Below, one piece after another: positions 1 to 7,744 of a DNA stretch of 38,050 nucleotides. A program made the position numbers and the translations under genes. Source of the DNA: an uncultured Erysipelotrichaceae bacterium. Lineage in GTDB: Bacteria > Bacillota_I > Bacilli_A > Erysipelotrichales > Erysipelotrichaceae. The notes under the pieces were generated by a model. The model saw only the letters and a list, made by a program, of their open reading frames with translations, was not told the DNA's origin and ran no database searches. The DNA is taken from contig CALBJM010000174.1 in NCBI GenBank assembly GCA_937893225.1, positions 1-38,050 on the forward strand. Reading direction: 5' to 3'. The first letter of the stretch is position 1. Every line of letters begins with the position of its first letter.

Positions 1-48
1 GGTGGTGCTACTGGACAATCTGGTTGGGTTGAGATCAGGACAATATAA
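1..48 (+). CDS. 3' end of a glycine-rich tail protein (partial)
   Basis: Only the last 15 codons and the TAA stop are inside the window; they read GGATGQSGWVEIRTI. A Gly-rich stretch followed by a short G-x-V/I-x-I ending is also how the glycine-rich tail proteins at 10924-11541 (GGYVKVTAI) and 32814-33170 (DGYITISMV) end. I infer the C-terminus of the same kind of tail tip or adhesin protein. The start and most of the gene lie to the left of the window, so length and identity cannot be checked. Confidence 0.6.
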   Translation, partial: GGATGQSGWVEIRTI

Positions 49-54
49 AATTTT

Positions 55-102
55 ATCCTTGATTTTAAGGATGAATTATGTAATCTTAAAATAAGATTAC
101 AT
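55..102 (+). terminator. Two consecutive hairpins after the partial tail gene
   Basis: Two inverted repeats follow the stop codon: ATCCTT/AAGGAT (55-60 and 67-72, loop of 6) and a perfect 11-base-pair arm ATGTAATCTTA/TAAGATTACAT (78-88 and 92-102, loop AAA). Neither is followed by a clear run of T, so termination is only a guess; an RNA-stabilising or processing role is also possible. Confidence 0.35.
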
Positions 103-129
103 TTAAGAAAAACGAGGTTGAAAGTTTTT

Positions 130-360
130 ATGACAAAATTCTTTGATGCTGAACGTGTACTATTTCCGCTATTGAATTCGAATAAATTTGTTTCTATGAA
201 AGAATTTATCAGCTACACACGTCGAGTGGAAAGTGCTTCTAGAAATTGTGCTAAGTTTGATATTTCACCAATAGCTATTGAAAACGCTTTAAAACTATAT
301 CCAAAAAAAGTTTTATGGAAAAATGGTTGTGGCTTCAGAGTAGAAGACTGTAAAGAGTAA
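130..360 (+). CDS. Small protein of unknown function (76 aa)
   Basis: I do not recognise this protein. It is basic, with no visible membrane segment or metal motif, and contains YTRRVESASRNC followed by an amphipathic segment IAIENALKLYPKK. An in-frame TTG at 118 would add four residues, but GAGG lies directly against it; ATG at 130, preceded by GAAAG at 120-124, is the better start. The gene stands alone between two hairpins upstream and a bidirectional terminator downstream, and faces the tail-fibre chaperone genes. Confidence 0.6.
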   Translation: MTKFFDAERVLFPLLNSNKFVSMKEFISYTRRVESASRNCAKFDISPIAIENALKLYPKKVLWKNGCGFRVEDCKE

Positions 361-384
361 GCAACAAATAAACATTTCAACAAA

Positions 385-428
385 AAGGCAGATAGTGAAT
401 TAAAATTCTATCTACCTTAATCTTTTTA
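385..428. terminator. Bidirectional terminator between convergent genes
   Basis: An imperfect inverted repeat (about AAGGCAGATAG / CTATCTACCTT with one bulge and one G-T pair, 385-418) is followed by TCTTTTTAA on the plus strand. It lies between the end of the 76-aa gene and the end of the minus-strand fibre chaperone gene, so it can serve both. Confidence 0.65.
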
Positions 429-438
429 ATTGTTTGAG

Positions 439-816
439 TTAAAATTCAAACTCTTTTAATTCAAGTTCCCACCATTTATCTTTTTCAGGTAGATCACGCA
501 GCTCTTGAATATATTGACATAACTTAATGTAAGTTTCTTCAGAATCAGTGGTTTCTATACCAATAGCTTTTTGCCGTTCATAACGTGATAGACGCCATTC
601 ATATTTTTCAATCATCACATCCCGTTCATAACGTTTGTTCTCTTTATACTGCTCAATCGCAGGGTCGGATGTTGTCAGAACAAACTCGCCATTGCAGTGG
701 ACATAATCCGAAATCTGGTGTTCGGTATCTTCCTCAACTGTATCAAGAACCATGCATGGAAATTCACCAGTTTCGTTGACTGCAATAATTTTATTGTCTT
801 TAAGTGCTTTAAACAT
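439..816 (-). CDS. Tail fibre assembly chaperone (second of two)
   Basis: The 125-aa protein has the layout of phage tail-fibre assembly proteins: a short beta-rich N-terminal part (residues 1-50, with an FxALKDNKIIAVNE opening) and an acidic/aromatic helical C-terminal part with EWRLSRYERQ, then TDSEETY and QELRDLPEK, the usual ending of this family. Such proteins assist folding or trimerisation of the distal fibre and are not normally part of the virion. It lies 18 bases after another chaperone of the same broad family and the fibre gene, with AAGGAA before its ATG. Like the fibre, its N-terminal half is richer in G+C than the window average, suggesting joint acquisition. Confidence 0.8.
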   Translation of the reverse strand: MFKALKDNKIIAVNETGEFPCMVLDTVEEDTEHQISDYVHCNGEFVLTTSDPAIEQYKENKRYERDVMIEKYEWRLSRYERQKAIGIETTDSEETYIKLCQYIQELRDLPEKDKWWELELKEFEF

Positions 817-834
817 TTATATAGTTCCTTTAAT

Positions 835-1176
835 TCAATTCGTGGTTTCTTTCTGCCATTCCTCAAACGTCATCGGATCGGTTTTGAACCAATTTTCTGT
901 TTCAGGATAATCACGCAAATAAACTCTATACGCTTTATACAGCTCACGTTCCTCATCGGTGATAGGGAAATCGGACAGGGCGATATATTTATCCGTATCT
1001 TGTAAATACTGGTTTCTGACCTGTCTTACACGAGTCTGCTTTTCTTCATCAGTCGGTTCGGGTGGATTGACAGCTTCCAGATAATCACCTTTATCTTCAA
1101 TGACTAAGCCGTTCTTGTTGCAATAAACAGCAAGGTCAGCATACTGAGTGTTTGTGTAAGGTTTGTTCAGTTTCAT
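835..1176 (-). CDS. Tail fibre assembly chaperone (first of two)
   Basis: The 113-aa protein contains VRQVRNQYLQDTDKYIALSD (residues about 50-70), then ITDEERELYKAYRVYLRDYPE and a C-terminal WFKTDPMTFEEW, which together are characteristic of phage tail-fibre assembly chaperones. It starts 12 bases after the fibre gene ends, with a strong AAGGAG site, so it is translated from the fibre mRNA. Two chaperones of different length behind one fibre suggest that different fibre domains need separate helpers, or that one belongs to another fibre elsewhere. Sampled lines here are about 43% G+C against about 30% for most of the window. Confidence 0.85.
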   Translation of the reverse strand: MKLNKPYTNTQYADLAVYCNKNGLVIEDKGDYLEAVNPPEPTDEEKQTRVRQVRNQYLQDTDKYIALSDFPITDEERELYKAYRVYLRDYPETENWFKTDPMTFEEWQKETTN

Positions 1177-1188
1177 TGTCGTATCTCC

Positions 1189-3144
1189 TTAATATCCGCA
1201 AGCGTACCAGTTAATAGCGTAGCTTGAATTCGCATTCCAAAACCATGTAAACTGAGAGTTGGTACTCTTGGCGTATTGCACCAGTCCTGAGAATGTTCCC
1301 GCTGAATCACCAGTAAGCTGGTCACCAGATATCAATATATTGTAGTTCTTGTCACTAAATGGCCTTACAAGACTTGCGATTTTCCAATCTAATGTACCAT
1401 CTGAAACTACTCGTCCCCCTTGTTCAATCCAACCATCTGAATACACACGATACCATTCAGTACCGTTGTGATACGACTCAACCAAATAACCACGGGAAGC
1501 GGCATTCACATCAGTCAGCTTTTCCTCAATCCTTGCAACGTTAATCAAGGACGCATTCTGTAATGTATCACCAACGTAGTAATAGAGGTTATAACCGGAG
1601 GGGACGGTCTTATCAACAACCATACCTGATTTTGAGGAATCTGTTGCTATTCCTAATGTTTTAAAAGAATCAAATAAATTCCCGGGACCACTATTATAAC
1701 CTTCAGTCCCTGTCGCTTTAGTGTAGTTTGCTTCATTTACAAGAAGTGAACCACCATCAGTAACGCTAGAGTGGTACACCATAGATTGCAAACCACCATT
1801 ATTAGTTCCGTCTGTCAACCCAAGTGTCAATCCATTCCCTTTAACCCCATCAGCAAAAATACCTTCCTGCCCATTCAGCAGCGGTAATCTGAAAGTCTGG
1901 TCTGTTGTATTGATAACAAAGTCGTAATCCGTGTATGTAGCAGTCGAAGCGACAAACCCAGACTTGCCAGCATTTACTTGTTCAACCAGCCAGTTATACA
2001 TACCAGCATAGACAGTGCTGCTATTCCATTGACCCGCAGATTTGAGCCAAGACAGGTTGTTCATATCACCATTATAGTATTGCGACATACCATAGGAATA
2101 GACATTGTTGACCTGATAGTTATTGATAGGACGTTCAGCTTCCTCAACACCTGTATTAACGACAATCACATACGGATACTGGATTGCTTCTTGCTGAACA
2201 GGGGCGTTGTCTTGATAGGTGGAAGAGGAGAGAGATGCGTCGAAACCCAAAGCGTAACTGCTCTTGTTCTGCCCAACAGGCGCGGCAATCGTCGTCTGTC
2301 CTTTCTTGAACGCTCCGCTAATTCTTGTAACATCTGCGTCAAGAAAACCTAAATCGCCCGCGTAACCGACTTCACCCGTTATATTCGGCAAGCTCTCACT
2401 CTTAATCCCGCCAATCTGAGCCAAGTCAGTCAACCCTTGTGCATTAACCACACACGGTAATCTGATTGTACCAGCAGTGTCATCAACAACGAACTTGCCG
2501 CATTGACCCAGTTTGCTGTTAGTCTTCTCAGCTTGCCAGTTTGTTTCAGTCGTGAACGCATTAGCCATAGTGGTCATGCGAGCCTTGACTGCTGACGTAA
2601 ATGCAGGGAACTGTGATTGAATAATTACCTGACCATTCAGATACCGACGTTTGTTCTTGGATTCATCAATACCCAAAGGAGCGAAGACGACATCCATAAT
2701 AGACAAAGACCCAGACTTGTCTTTCACATAATCCACGGTAACAATTGCATTATCAGGGGCATTTTCTGGTGTGTTTGGAGCATAGGCATAAGCACCTGTC
2801 GTACCGGATTGAGGAACGCAAGCGGCTACAATTGAACTATAGCCATCCTTGTTTTTCGAATGAATAGTTGTATGAATTTCGCCAGATGTTAATTGTCCAC
2901 AACCAAACCACCCCATATCTTTTCCGTTTTTATCTTGAACACGAAAAGCATCATTTTGTTGATAAGTTTCAGGGTTTTCGACGGTAATATCAACAGTTGT
3001 TGATTTCTTTAAAGGTTCGATTGTAAAAGTTTTTGAGGAAGTAATAGTTTGATTCGTATCAAGAGTAACAAGATTATCTGTTGATACTTCTGTTTTAATA
3101 TCACCGTTACTTGCAATAATTTTACCATTAACACGAATGCTCAT
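1189..3144 (-). CDS. Tail fibre, mosaic, with two collar-type repeats
   Basis: This 651-aa protein is the likely receptor-binding fibre. Residues 1-50 (SIRVNGKIIASNGDIKTEVS, then LVTLDTNQTITSSKTFT) form a virion-attachment and beta-rich start. Two tail-collar-like units follow: one with FVVDDTAGTIRLPCVV and EAIQYPYVIVVNTG, a second with DFVINTTDQTFRLPLL and a YYYVGDTLQNASLINV segment. The last 110 residues (GYLVESYHNGTEWYRVYSDG, WIEQGG) resemble fibre tips. GTG at 3150 is possible, but ATG at 3144 has AGGTG at the right distance. GTTCTTTTATAA lies 39 bases upstream on the coding strand. Base composition jumps near 2820: the first 110 or so codons are AT-rich like the rest of the phage, the remainder reaches about 48% G+C. 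Confidence 0.88.
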   Translation of the reverse strand: MSIRVNGKIIASNGDIKTEVSTDNLVTLDTNQTITSSKTFTIEPLKKSTTVDITVENPETYQQNDAFRVQDKNGKDMGWFGCGQLTSGEIHTTIHSKNKDGYSSIVAACVPQSGTTGAYAYAPNTPENAPDNAIVTVDYVKDKSGSLSIMDVVFAPLGIDESKNKRRYLNGQVIIQSQFPAFTSAVKARMTTMANAFTTETNWQAEKTNSKLGQCGKFVVDDTAGTIRLPCVVNAQGLTDLAQIGGIKSESLPNITGEVGYAGDLGFLDADVTRISGAFKKGQTTIAAPVGQNKSSYALGFDASLSSSTYQDNAPVQQEAIQYPYVIVVNTGVEEAERPINNYQVNNVYSYGMSQYYNGDMNNLSWLKSAGQWNSSTVYAGMYNWLVEQVNAGKSGFVASTATYTDYDFVINTTDQTFRLPLLNGQEGIFADGVKGNGLTLGLTDGTNNGGLQSMVYHSSVTDGGSLLVNEANYTKATGTEGYNSGPGNLFDSFKTLGIATDSSKSGMVVDKTVPSGYNLYYYVGDTLQNASLINVARIEEKLTDVNAASRGYLVESYHNGTEWYRVYSDGWIEQGGRVVSDGTLDWKIASLVRPFSDKNYNILISGDQLTGDSAGTFSGLVQYAKSTNSQFTWFWNANSSYAINWYACGY

Positions 3145-3171
3145 ATTCACACCTGTTTGTTTTCAAAATCT

Positions 3172-3183
3172 TTATAAAAGAAC
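3172..3183 (-). promoter_or_regulatory. GTTCT-type candidate phage promoter for the tail fibre
   Basis: Read on the minus strand this is GTTCTTTTATAA, with its G 39 bases before the fibre ATG. The same GTTCT(T/A)+A/T element at a similar distance precedes most structural genes in the window. No good TTGACA box is paired with it. Confidence 0.5.
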
Positions 3184-3220
3184 GTGATGAAAGTTTTTTA
3201 GAAAGTGATGTAAATAAAGC

Positions 3221-3249
3221 TTGACAAATATGCGCATTTATTTTAATTT
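3221..3249 (+). promoter_or_regulatory. Sigma70-like promoter for the 102-aa gene
   Basis: TTGACA (3221-3226) and TAATTT (3244-3249) are separated by exactly 17 bases, and the leader ends in AAAAGGAA before ATG 3281. This fits recognition by the host housekeeping RNA polymerase. Confidence 0.75.
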
Positions 3250-3280
3250 ATGTTCATTGGTTTAACAAAAGGAACTCAGA

Positions 3281-3589
3281 ATGACAAAACCTACATTTAA
3301 TACACCGCGTGATCTGATCGAATATTTGAAAGAAATGTTTTTGAAAGCAACTGATGTTGATGAATTTGCATCTGACTTTTATCAGTTTGCTTTTCAGGAT
3401 ATTGACCATATTTTGGGGGATGTAATCGAGATTGACGATGACGATACATTTCCTGTTTACGGTTCATTGAAACAGGCTAAAGAGTTTGTTGATATGAATA
3501 AAGATGGGTTTATCTTTATTGTTAAGGCAAAAAAGAAAAAACCTGTTGCATATATTGTTCGTAATGGCAAATTTGTGAAATTGACGTAA
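3281..3589 (+). CDS. Small acidic protein of unknown function (102 aa)
   Basis: I do not recognise it. The N-terminal two thirds are acidic and helical (a run of Asp/Glu around residues 45-58, GDVIEIDDDDTFPVYGS), and the C-terminal third is basic and beta-rich (IFIVKAKKKKPVAYIVRNGKF). It has its own host-type promoter, a strong ribosome-binding site AAAAGGAA, and a terminator immediately after the stop, so it is a self-contained single-gene unit, a layout often seen for early phage genes that act on the host. Function unknown. Confidence 0.7.
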   Translation: MTKPTFNTPRDLIEYLKEMFLKATDVDEFASDFYQFAFQDIDHILGDVIEIDDDDTFPVYGSLKQAKEFVDMNKDGFIFIVKAKKKKPVAYIVRNGKFVKLT

Positions 3590-3600
3590 CATAGAGAAAA

Positions 3601-3627
3601 GGGCGGGTAAATTACCTGCCCTTTTTT
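3601..3627 (+). terminator. Intrinsic terminator
   Basis: GGGCGGGTAA and TTACCTGCCC form a 10-base-pair stem (one G-T pair) around a single A, followed by a run of six T. It ends the 102-aa gene unit. Confidence 0.9.
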
Positions 3628-3699
3628 ATTTAGCTTACTATATAGTCATTTGAAAGACAATTAAACTTCATTAAAGATAAATTTTCAATTAAATAAAAA

Positions 3700-3709
3700 G
3701 TTCTATATT
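3700..3709 (+). promoter_or_regulatory. GTTCT-type candidate phage promoter
   Basis: GTTCTATATT lies 41 bases before the kinase-like gene's ATG. It is itself symmetrical (GTTC, six bases, GAAC). No convincing TTGACA-type pair was found in this leader. Confidence 0.45.
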
Positions 3710-3740
3710 GAACAATTAAATTTATTTTAATAGGTTTAGA

Positions 3741-4442
3741 ATGTGTGATTTAATTGAAATCTTTAGACAAGAAATATTTCAAACACTTTTAGAGTCAATG
3801 TTTTCCATTGCAGAGCTAAATTCTAAAAAAGAATTATCTGATAAAATAAAATATTGTAAAAAATTTTTGAAAATTGTTGGAAAAGGTACAACTCGTATAA
3901 GTTTTTATTTACCAAAAATGAATCATGTTTTAAAATTAGCTTTTAATGAAATTGGTATCAAACAAAATGAATTTGAATGCGATAAAAAGAAAGCTAATTA
4001 TAAAATTTTTACAAAAATTTATAGGCATGCTGATGATTTTAGTTGGATAGAATGCGAATACGCTAAAGATGTTTCAAGATCAAAATTTAAAGAATTAACA
4101 GGAATATCCCATAGTGATTTCGGAAAAATTCTTTATCTTCTTGGAGACATTTATTTTACAAGAAAATATGATAAAGAATTTATTTCGGCTAATTTGAATA
4201 AAGATGAGTTAGCTAAATTACACAATAATTATGATGATGTTATCAAGAAAAATAAATTTATTCAAGAATTTTCTAACTATTTATATACTGAAAAACCTGA
4301 TGCTATGTTTATTGCTGATTTAATTGATAATTCTGCGATTTCTAACTTGGGTGTTGTTAAAAGAAATAATAATGAGTTTTTAGTTGTTAGAGACCATGGT
4401 TTGAATAAAAAGATCATGAATATGATAAATGATTTAGATTAA
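3741..4442 (+). CDS. Protein-kinase-like fold protein
   Basis: The 233-aa protein shows the landmarks of a phage family with a kinase-like fold. It has a glycine-loop-like IVGKGTTRISF at residues 45-55, a candidate ATP-binding lysine in VLKLA (Lys65) with Glu77/Glu79 following, a hinge-like WIECEYA, and near the C-terminus DLIDNSAISNLG and VVRDHGL (Asp218-His-Gly), where kinases have the metal-binding DxG. I recall similar unannotated proteins in other large phages with a GSGSSR-type loop. Activity is uncertain because the catalytic loop is not canonical. It is a single gene between a terminator upstream and a 17-base-pair inverted repeat downstream. Confidence 0.55.
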   Translation: MCDLIEIFRQEIFQTLLESMFSIAELNSKKELSDKIKYCKKFLKIVGKGTTRISFYLPKMNHVLKLAFNEIGIKQNEFECDKKKANYKIFTKIYRHADDFSWIECEYAKDVSRSKFKELTGISHSDFGKILYLLGDIYFTRKYDKEFISANLNKDELAKLHNNYDDVIKKNKFIQEFSNYLYTEKPDAMFIADLIDNSAISNLGVVKRNNNEFLVVRDHGLNKKIMNMINDLD

Positions 4443-4454
4443 AATAACCCAATA

Positions 4455-4489
4455 TTCTAAACTATCATAAAATTTATGATAGTTTAGAA
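4455..4489. terminator. Perfect 17-base-pair inverted repeat between convergent genes
   Basis: TTCTAAACTATCATAAA, one A, then its exact reverse complement. It sits between the ends of the kinase-like gene and the LamG tail gene. It resembles a bidirectional terminator, although the T run after it is weak on both sides. Confidence 0.6.
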
Positions 4490-4501
4490 TTGTTTAGAGT
4501 T

Positions 4502-6124
4502 TTACTTTTTAACCCAATTACCAACGACAACATTACCAAATATTGCTTCATCGTTAACTACGAATTTAGAATCTTTTAAGTAAATTGTGCCGTCAAGGTT
4601 TTCACTATTATAGCCAATATTTGCACCGAAGACAAATCCATTTTTAGTCAACCCATAACGGCTACTTGTATAGACAGCATCTCCAAATGGAACGTTGTTA
4701 ATTGAATAATTATTATCTTCAACTGCATACAGTTTCAAGTTTAATCTATCCTCGACAATTTTTAACCAATATGTTTTATTGGCTTCCAATGTAAAATTGC
4801 TTGTTTTAGAGCCATTTAAATATCCACCAAACTTTCCACGAGTTTCTCCAATCCACCAAACATTTGTACTTGAACAAAAAACAGCTGCTGACGAACTGAC
4901 GTCATTAAATTTAACTTTTGTTATGATCTCTAAATTATCAGATTCTTTCAAATCATAATTAAGTTTAAGATAGCTTTCAGACGCTTTTGATCCATTGAAC
5001 TGGTATGTTGATATATCGTAGGTTGCATCTGTTCCTACCAAAGTTACATCAAAAGGTTCATAACCATCGACTTCTGAATAACTATACACTTTATGTTCAG
5101 GAACATTGGTTTGACCTAAATATGTTACGACACTGTTTTCAATTGTCGGTGATTCTTCTTTCGTTAAAATAATAGCAGTGTCTTGATTGTCTTTTTCAAC
5201 GCTAAACATATTTAATGTATCAGCAACACCTGTATCAGTATAATTGTACAAACAACCGTTTAAGCTATATTTAACCAATGTTTGTTGATTATATGCAAAA
5301 AATAAATCATCATTAACAACGATTTTAGTATTTGCTAAATCAATGCTTCCTTTACAATATTCGCCAGTTGAATTCTTATTATATCCTATATCAAAAGAAT
5401 TTCCTGTAAATATATTATCAGTTGATTGCCAACATTGGGACCATGAAGATATTTCAGGCAAATTTTCTAAAGTATAAGAATTATCTTCAAGCATATATCC
5501 GGTTAAATTTGTCCCGTCCCATATCACTTTAAACCAGTGCCATTTATTCAATTCGACTTCTGGCGCGGAAGACTCCCAAGTCCAGCTCCCGTGATAATAC
5601 CCAAATTTAAATCCGCTATTATTACGAATGATAATAGTTCCGTCATTGCCAGAATTTCTTCCAAACAATGTTGAGTGAGACCCATTTTCTGTAAACATTG
5701 CTTTTGTCACAATTTCCATTGATGTCATATCTGAAGGAAACTTTTTGTTCAATGTTAATTTGTTTTTACTACTATTAAATCCGGAATAAACACCTTCAGA
5801 TTCAGTACAACCATTATTAATTAAATAGTAATTGTTTTTATATTCACAGATGCTTTTATAGTTTTTACCAACATTCATAAACACATTTTTTGTGTCATCA
5901 ATAAAATGCCAATTCGGCAATGTATGTTCTTTTGTAGAAACAATTAATGGGTAATTGTCTGTTTCAGTTAAGGATGTTTCAAGTCCTTCAAATTTCTTCA
6001 TGTCTAAAACAATATTGCTTGAATCGACAATAGTTTGAGTTGATCTGTAATCATAATAACCACGTGATTTAGCTTTCACAATAAACGGATAATTACTATA
6101 AACGTTTTTAACTAATTCTGACAT
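4502..6124 (-). CDS. Tail protein with two LamG/concanavalin-like domains
   Basis: The 540-aa protein carries two copies of a jelly-roll, carbohydrate-binding-type domain. Copy one is at about residues 134-280 (SMEIVTKAMF to GSIDLANTKIVVND) and copy two at about 396-533 (NLEIITKVKF to GTIYLKDSKFVVND). Between them lies a linker rich in Asp, Thr and Val. This fits a receptor-binding or decoration function on the tail. Its ATG overlaps the stop of the upstream 486-aa tail gene (TAATG), so both are translated together. No enzyme motif is visible. Confidence 0.72.
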   Translation of the reverse strand: MSELVKNVYSNYPFIVKAKSRGYYDYRSTQTIVDSSNIVLDMKKFEGLETSLTETDNYPLIVSTKEHTLPNWHFIDDTKNVFMNVGKNYKSICEYKNNYYLINNGCTESEGVYSGFNSSKNKLTLNKKFPSDMTSMEIVTKAMFTENGSHSTLFGRNSGNDGTIIIRNNSGFKFGYYHGSWTWESSAPEVELNKWHWFKVIWDGTNLTGYMLEDNSYTLENLPEISSWSQCWQSTDNIFTGNSFDIGYNKNSTGEYCKGSIDLANTKIVVNDDLFFAYNQQTLVKYSLNGCLYNYTDTGVADTLNMFSVEKDNQDTAIILTKEESPTIENSVVTYLGQTNVPEHKVYSYSEVDGYEPFDVTLVGTDATYDISTYQFNGSKASESYLKLNYDLKESDNLEIITKVKFNDVSSSAAVFCSSTNVWWIGETRGKFGGYLNGSKTSNFTLEANKTYWLKIVEDRLNLKLYAVEDNNYSINNVPFGDAVYTSSRYGLTKNGFVFGANIGYNSENLDGTIYLKDSKFVVNDEAIFGNVVVGNWVKK

Positions 6125-7584
6125 TATTGAATTCCCCCAACGATTTCGATTTCAGCATTGATATTTGTTGTCACTGTTGCAGTAGCTTCTTTCATTTTAT
6201 AAGCTTTAACTTTTGTCATTGCACCTGTTTCAGCTGTTTGTTGAACTATACCTTGTACACTTGTTGAATTGCATAAATCAGAGTCAACAATCTCAAATTG
6301 TGAACGATCTTCTAAAGACTGTACAATAACATAATTAAAATCGCCATCGTTTTTTTGTAATGAATAAACGACTTTTGAACCTGTTGCATCAAAAGTGAAT
6401 GGAATAGCATCTGATGTGAAAGAGTATTTATCGTTGTTAAATGCATCAGGTTTTGATAATTTAATTTCGCTAAAAATTGGCAGATTATTGTTATCACAAC
6501 CAACGTATTGCAAAATTAGGTATTTGTCTTTTTGCTGATATTTTATTGATAAAATTTGATTGAAACGATTAAAAAAGAACAAATAATATAGATTAGCAAA
6601 TTTGTTTTGCATTTGTAATTTGCCTGATTCTAAATCTGATAGTTCCGTAAAAGAGTTAATAGAATCACGTCTAATGCAACGTAATCTTTCATAAGAAGAG
6701 TTTGTACTTTTACAAATAATAAATTTGTGATCGTTTGTTATAGCAACAGGTCGAATATTAATTTCTTGCAGCTTGGATACATTAATGTTTTCTTTTGTAA
6801 CTGTATCAGTATTTTCATCAATTATAGCGACAATATTTGCTTTAAAATCATAAACATATAATTTATCATTTTCATACAATGCAATACATTGAGCTTTATA
6901 GTCAGCGTAAGACCAATCAACGTCTTCAATTAACCACTGTTTTAGATTCTTTCCTGTTTCAAGGTCTTTTTTAATGACATAATTTTTATTGTCTGATTGC
7001 AAGACGTAAATGTCTTCACCTATATATCCACCTCCAACATAATAATGAATATATTCTTTCCAATATTTTAAATCGCAACGGTATTCTTCCGAAGTATTGG
7101 ATCCAGAAGTATATCTTAAATTACATGTCAACAATTCACCATTTGGTCCAAACGCCAAATCACGCAAATTCAAATTAGATGTAACAGTAGAAAAATCTTT
7201 TGCTTTTAAACCTTCTAACTTAACGTATGATAACTGTTGCGTAGCATTTGGTGCATAAACAAAATTTCCATCTGCGGATAAAATTCTAGGATACGAAGTT
7301 TTAATAACAGCAGAATCCGAAATACAGAATCCTTCACCACTTAAAACATTAACATGATTCAAAAAGACTTTATCTCCAATATTTACTTTGTTAGATGAAT
7401 TGTTCAAAACATTATTGAATGTTGAAGTTTCAAGGTCACTTCCGCCACTTCCAGAGATTTTTTGAATATGTTTTGAATATTCTTCAAAATTGCTATCGTC
7501 AGCAATTGTAACACCTTTTTCTTCAATTGCATCACGAATATCTTTTTTAACATCTAGAAGTTTCTTAATGCTTAAATCAATCAT
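6124..7584 (-). CDS. Tail protein with N-terminal adaptor and propeller-like body
   Basis: Residues 1-45 contain a helical module (KKDIRDAIEEKGVTI, FEEYSKHIQKI) that also starts the 156-aa protein at 13751-14221. A Gly-Ser linker and then repeated short beta segments follow (SADGNFVYAP, LAFGPNGELLTCN, YENDKLYVYDF), suggesting a beta-propeller or similar beta-rich body. I infer a baseplate- or tail-attached protein, with the shared helices docking to the virion. It is the first gene of a two-gene unit with the LamG protein. A GTTCTAAAAAAT element lies 48 bases upstream on the coding strand, and a GTAC box lies further up. Confidence 0.6.
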   Translation of the reverse strand: MIDLSIKKLLDVKKDIRDAIEEKGVTIADDSNFEEYSKHIQKISGSGGSDLETSTFNNVLNNSSNKVNIGDKVFLNHVNVLSGEGFCISDSAVIKTSYPRILSADGNFVYAPNATQQLSYVKLEGLKAKDFSTVTSNLNLRDLAFGPNGELLTCNLRYTSGSNTSEEYRCDLKYWKEYIHYYVGGGYIGEDIYVLQSDNKNYVIKKDLETGKNLKQWLIEDVDWSYADYKAQCIALYENDKLYVYDFKANIVAIIDENTDTVTKENINVSKLQEINIRPVAITNDHKFIICKSTNSSYERLRCIRRDSINSFTELSDLESGKLQMQNKFANLYYLFFFNRFNQILSIKYQQKDKYLILQYVGCDNNNLPIFSEIKLSKPDAFNNDKYSFTSDAIPFTFDATGSKVVYSLQKNDGDFNYVIVQSLEDRSQFEIVDSDLCNSTSVQGIVQQTAETGAMTKVKAYKMKEATATVTTNINAEIEIVGGIQ

Positions 7585-7620
7585 TTATGCACCTTTTTAA
7601 CTAATTTAGTAACACTATTA

Positions 7621-7660
7621 ATTTTTTAGAACCAATTTAAATAGCAACCCGTACAAGTTT
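7621..7660 (-). promoter_or_regulatory. GTTCT-type candidate promoter with nearby GTAC box
   Basis: On the minus strand, GTTCTAAAAAAT occupies 7632-7621, 48 bases from the start of the 486-aa tail gene. Upstream, AAACTTGTACGGG (7660-7648) resembles the GTAC boxes before other structural genes, though here the spacing to GTTCT is 16 rather than 6 bases. Confidence 0.4.
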
Positions 7661-7677
7661 AAGTTTGAACAAATATG

Positions 7678-7706
7678 TTGCAATAAAACAAGCTTTATGT
7701 TATAGT
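7678..7706 (+). promoter_or_regulatory. Sigma70-like promoter for the DnaQ-fold gene
   Basis: TTGCAA (7678-7683), 17 bases, TATAGT (7701-7706), then about 32 bases of leader before the ATG at 7745. Confidence 0.65.
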
Positions 7707-7744
7707 TTATTTCGCGTTCAAACAATTAACAGTTAGAAAACTAA

